This document shows, piece after piece, positions 63,933-64,000 of a stretch of 64,000 nt of DNA. The stretch comes from Terrirhizobium terrae (lineage in GTDB: Bacteria; Pseudomonadota; Alphaproteobacteria; Rhizobiales; Rhizobiaceae): contig NZ_CP104992.1 of assembly GCF_030323265.1 (NCBI RefSeq), positions 3,013,501 through 3,077,500 of the forward strand, in the 5' to 3' direction. The translations under genes were made by a program, and so were the position numbers. Position 1 is the stretch's first letter. Each line of letters starts with the position of its first letter. The notes beneath the pieces were generated by a model. That model was not told the DNA's origin. It made no database searches and saw nothing but the letters and a program-made list of their open reading frames with translations.

Positions 63933-64000
63933 GACACGCCTCCAATATCCCCACTTGTCTGAGCACATGCAGCCGCGACCGCATGCCGCAAAGTGCTGGG

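Overview
The window reads as chromosomal backbone of a Rhizobiaceae alphaproteobacterium (Rhizobium/Agrobacterium/Sinorhizobium type). The evidence is a GC-rich, codon-biased, densely packed sequence, gene neighbourhoods typical of the family (perM-hda-ppk-ppx beside purMN; glyA-nrdR-ribD-ribE-ribH-nusB; DUF177-plsX-fabH-ihfA-merR; hemB with an LdtR-type regulator), a K+-independent H+-pyrophosphatase, a bacterial leucyltransferase (Bpt) and BA14K/DUF1236 envelope proteins. No rRNA, CRISPR array, integrase, transposase or prophage is visible; one tRNA-Pro(GGG) is present. The species cannot be named from this sequence.

Layout. 0-5 kb: end of a NudK-type Nudix hydrolase, a stand-alone phnM, a RES/Xre toxin-antitoxin pair with a perfect 27-bp palindromic operator, and purMN. 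5-11 kb: PerM-type membrane protein, Hda, polyphosphate kinase and exopolyphosphatase, SMI1/KNR4 protein. 11-18 kb: accessory genes (SRPBCC protein, phytase-like secreted esterase, a scar of two truncated genes, DUF2891, RNase D, MFS transporter, DUF3396 protein). 18-26 kb: aspS, a chemoreceptor, DUF1236 protein, a SulP transporter with a structured leader, a large exported protein. 26-33 kb: parC, an orphan AbrB-type antitoxin with its own palindrome, a DMT permease, bpt, RDD protein, hemB, DUF6163 protein, ldtR. 33-38 kb: a complete ECF transporter (S, fused double ATPase, T) co-transcribed with a phosphoribosyltransferase. 37.5-52.6 kb: L,D-transpeptidase, glyA, nrdR, riboflavin genes, nusB, MFS, hppA, bamE, Cbp3 chaperone, DUF177, plsX, fabH, ihfA, MerR regulator. 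52.6-55.3 kb: small envelope proteins, cytochrome c, tRNA-Pro, small XRE protein. 55.3-63.6 kb: a polysaccharide synthesis/export cluster (ligase/polymerase, initiating sugar transferase, GT4, Wza-like, Wzc-like, GNAT), by content like the unipolar-polysaccharide loci of Rhizobiales. A DUF2842 protein lies at the end.

A striking property is that at least 16 otherwise normal genes, several of them core genes (hda, ribD, fabH, ihfA, bamE), carry single-base frameshifts, mostly in short homopolymers. Adding or removing one base per site restores a full-length family member each time. I treat these as probable sequence errors rather than gene decay, annotate the full span and give the site.

The most interesting biology is the ECF-phosphoribosyltransferase module of unknown substrate, the SulP leader, the two toxin-antitoxin-type loci with visible operators, and the Wzc-like protein whose kinase ATP site is degenerate.
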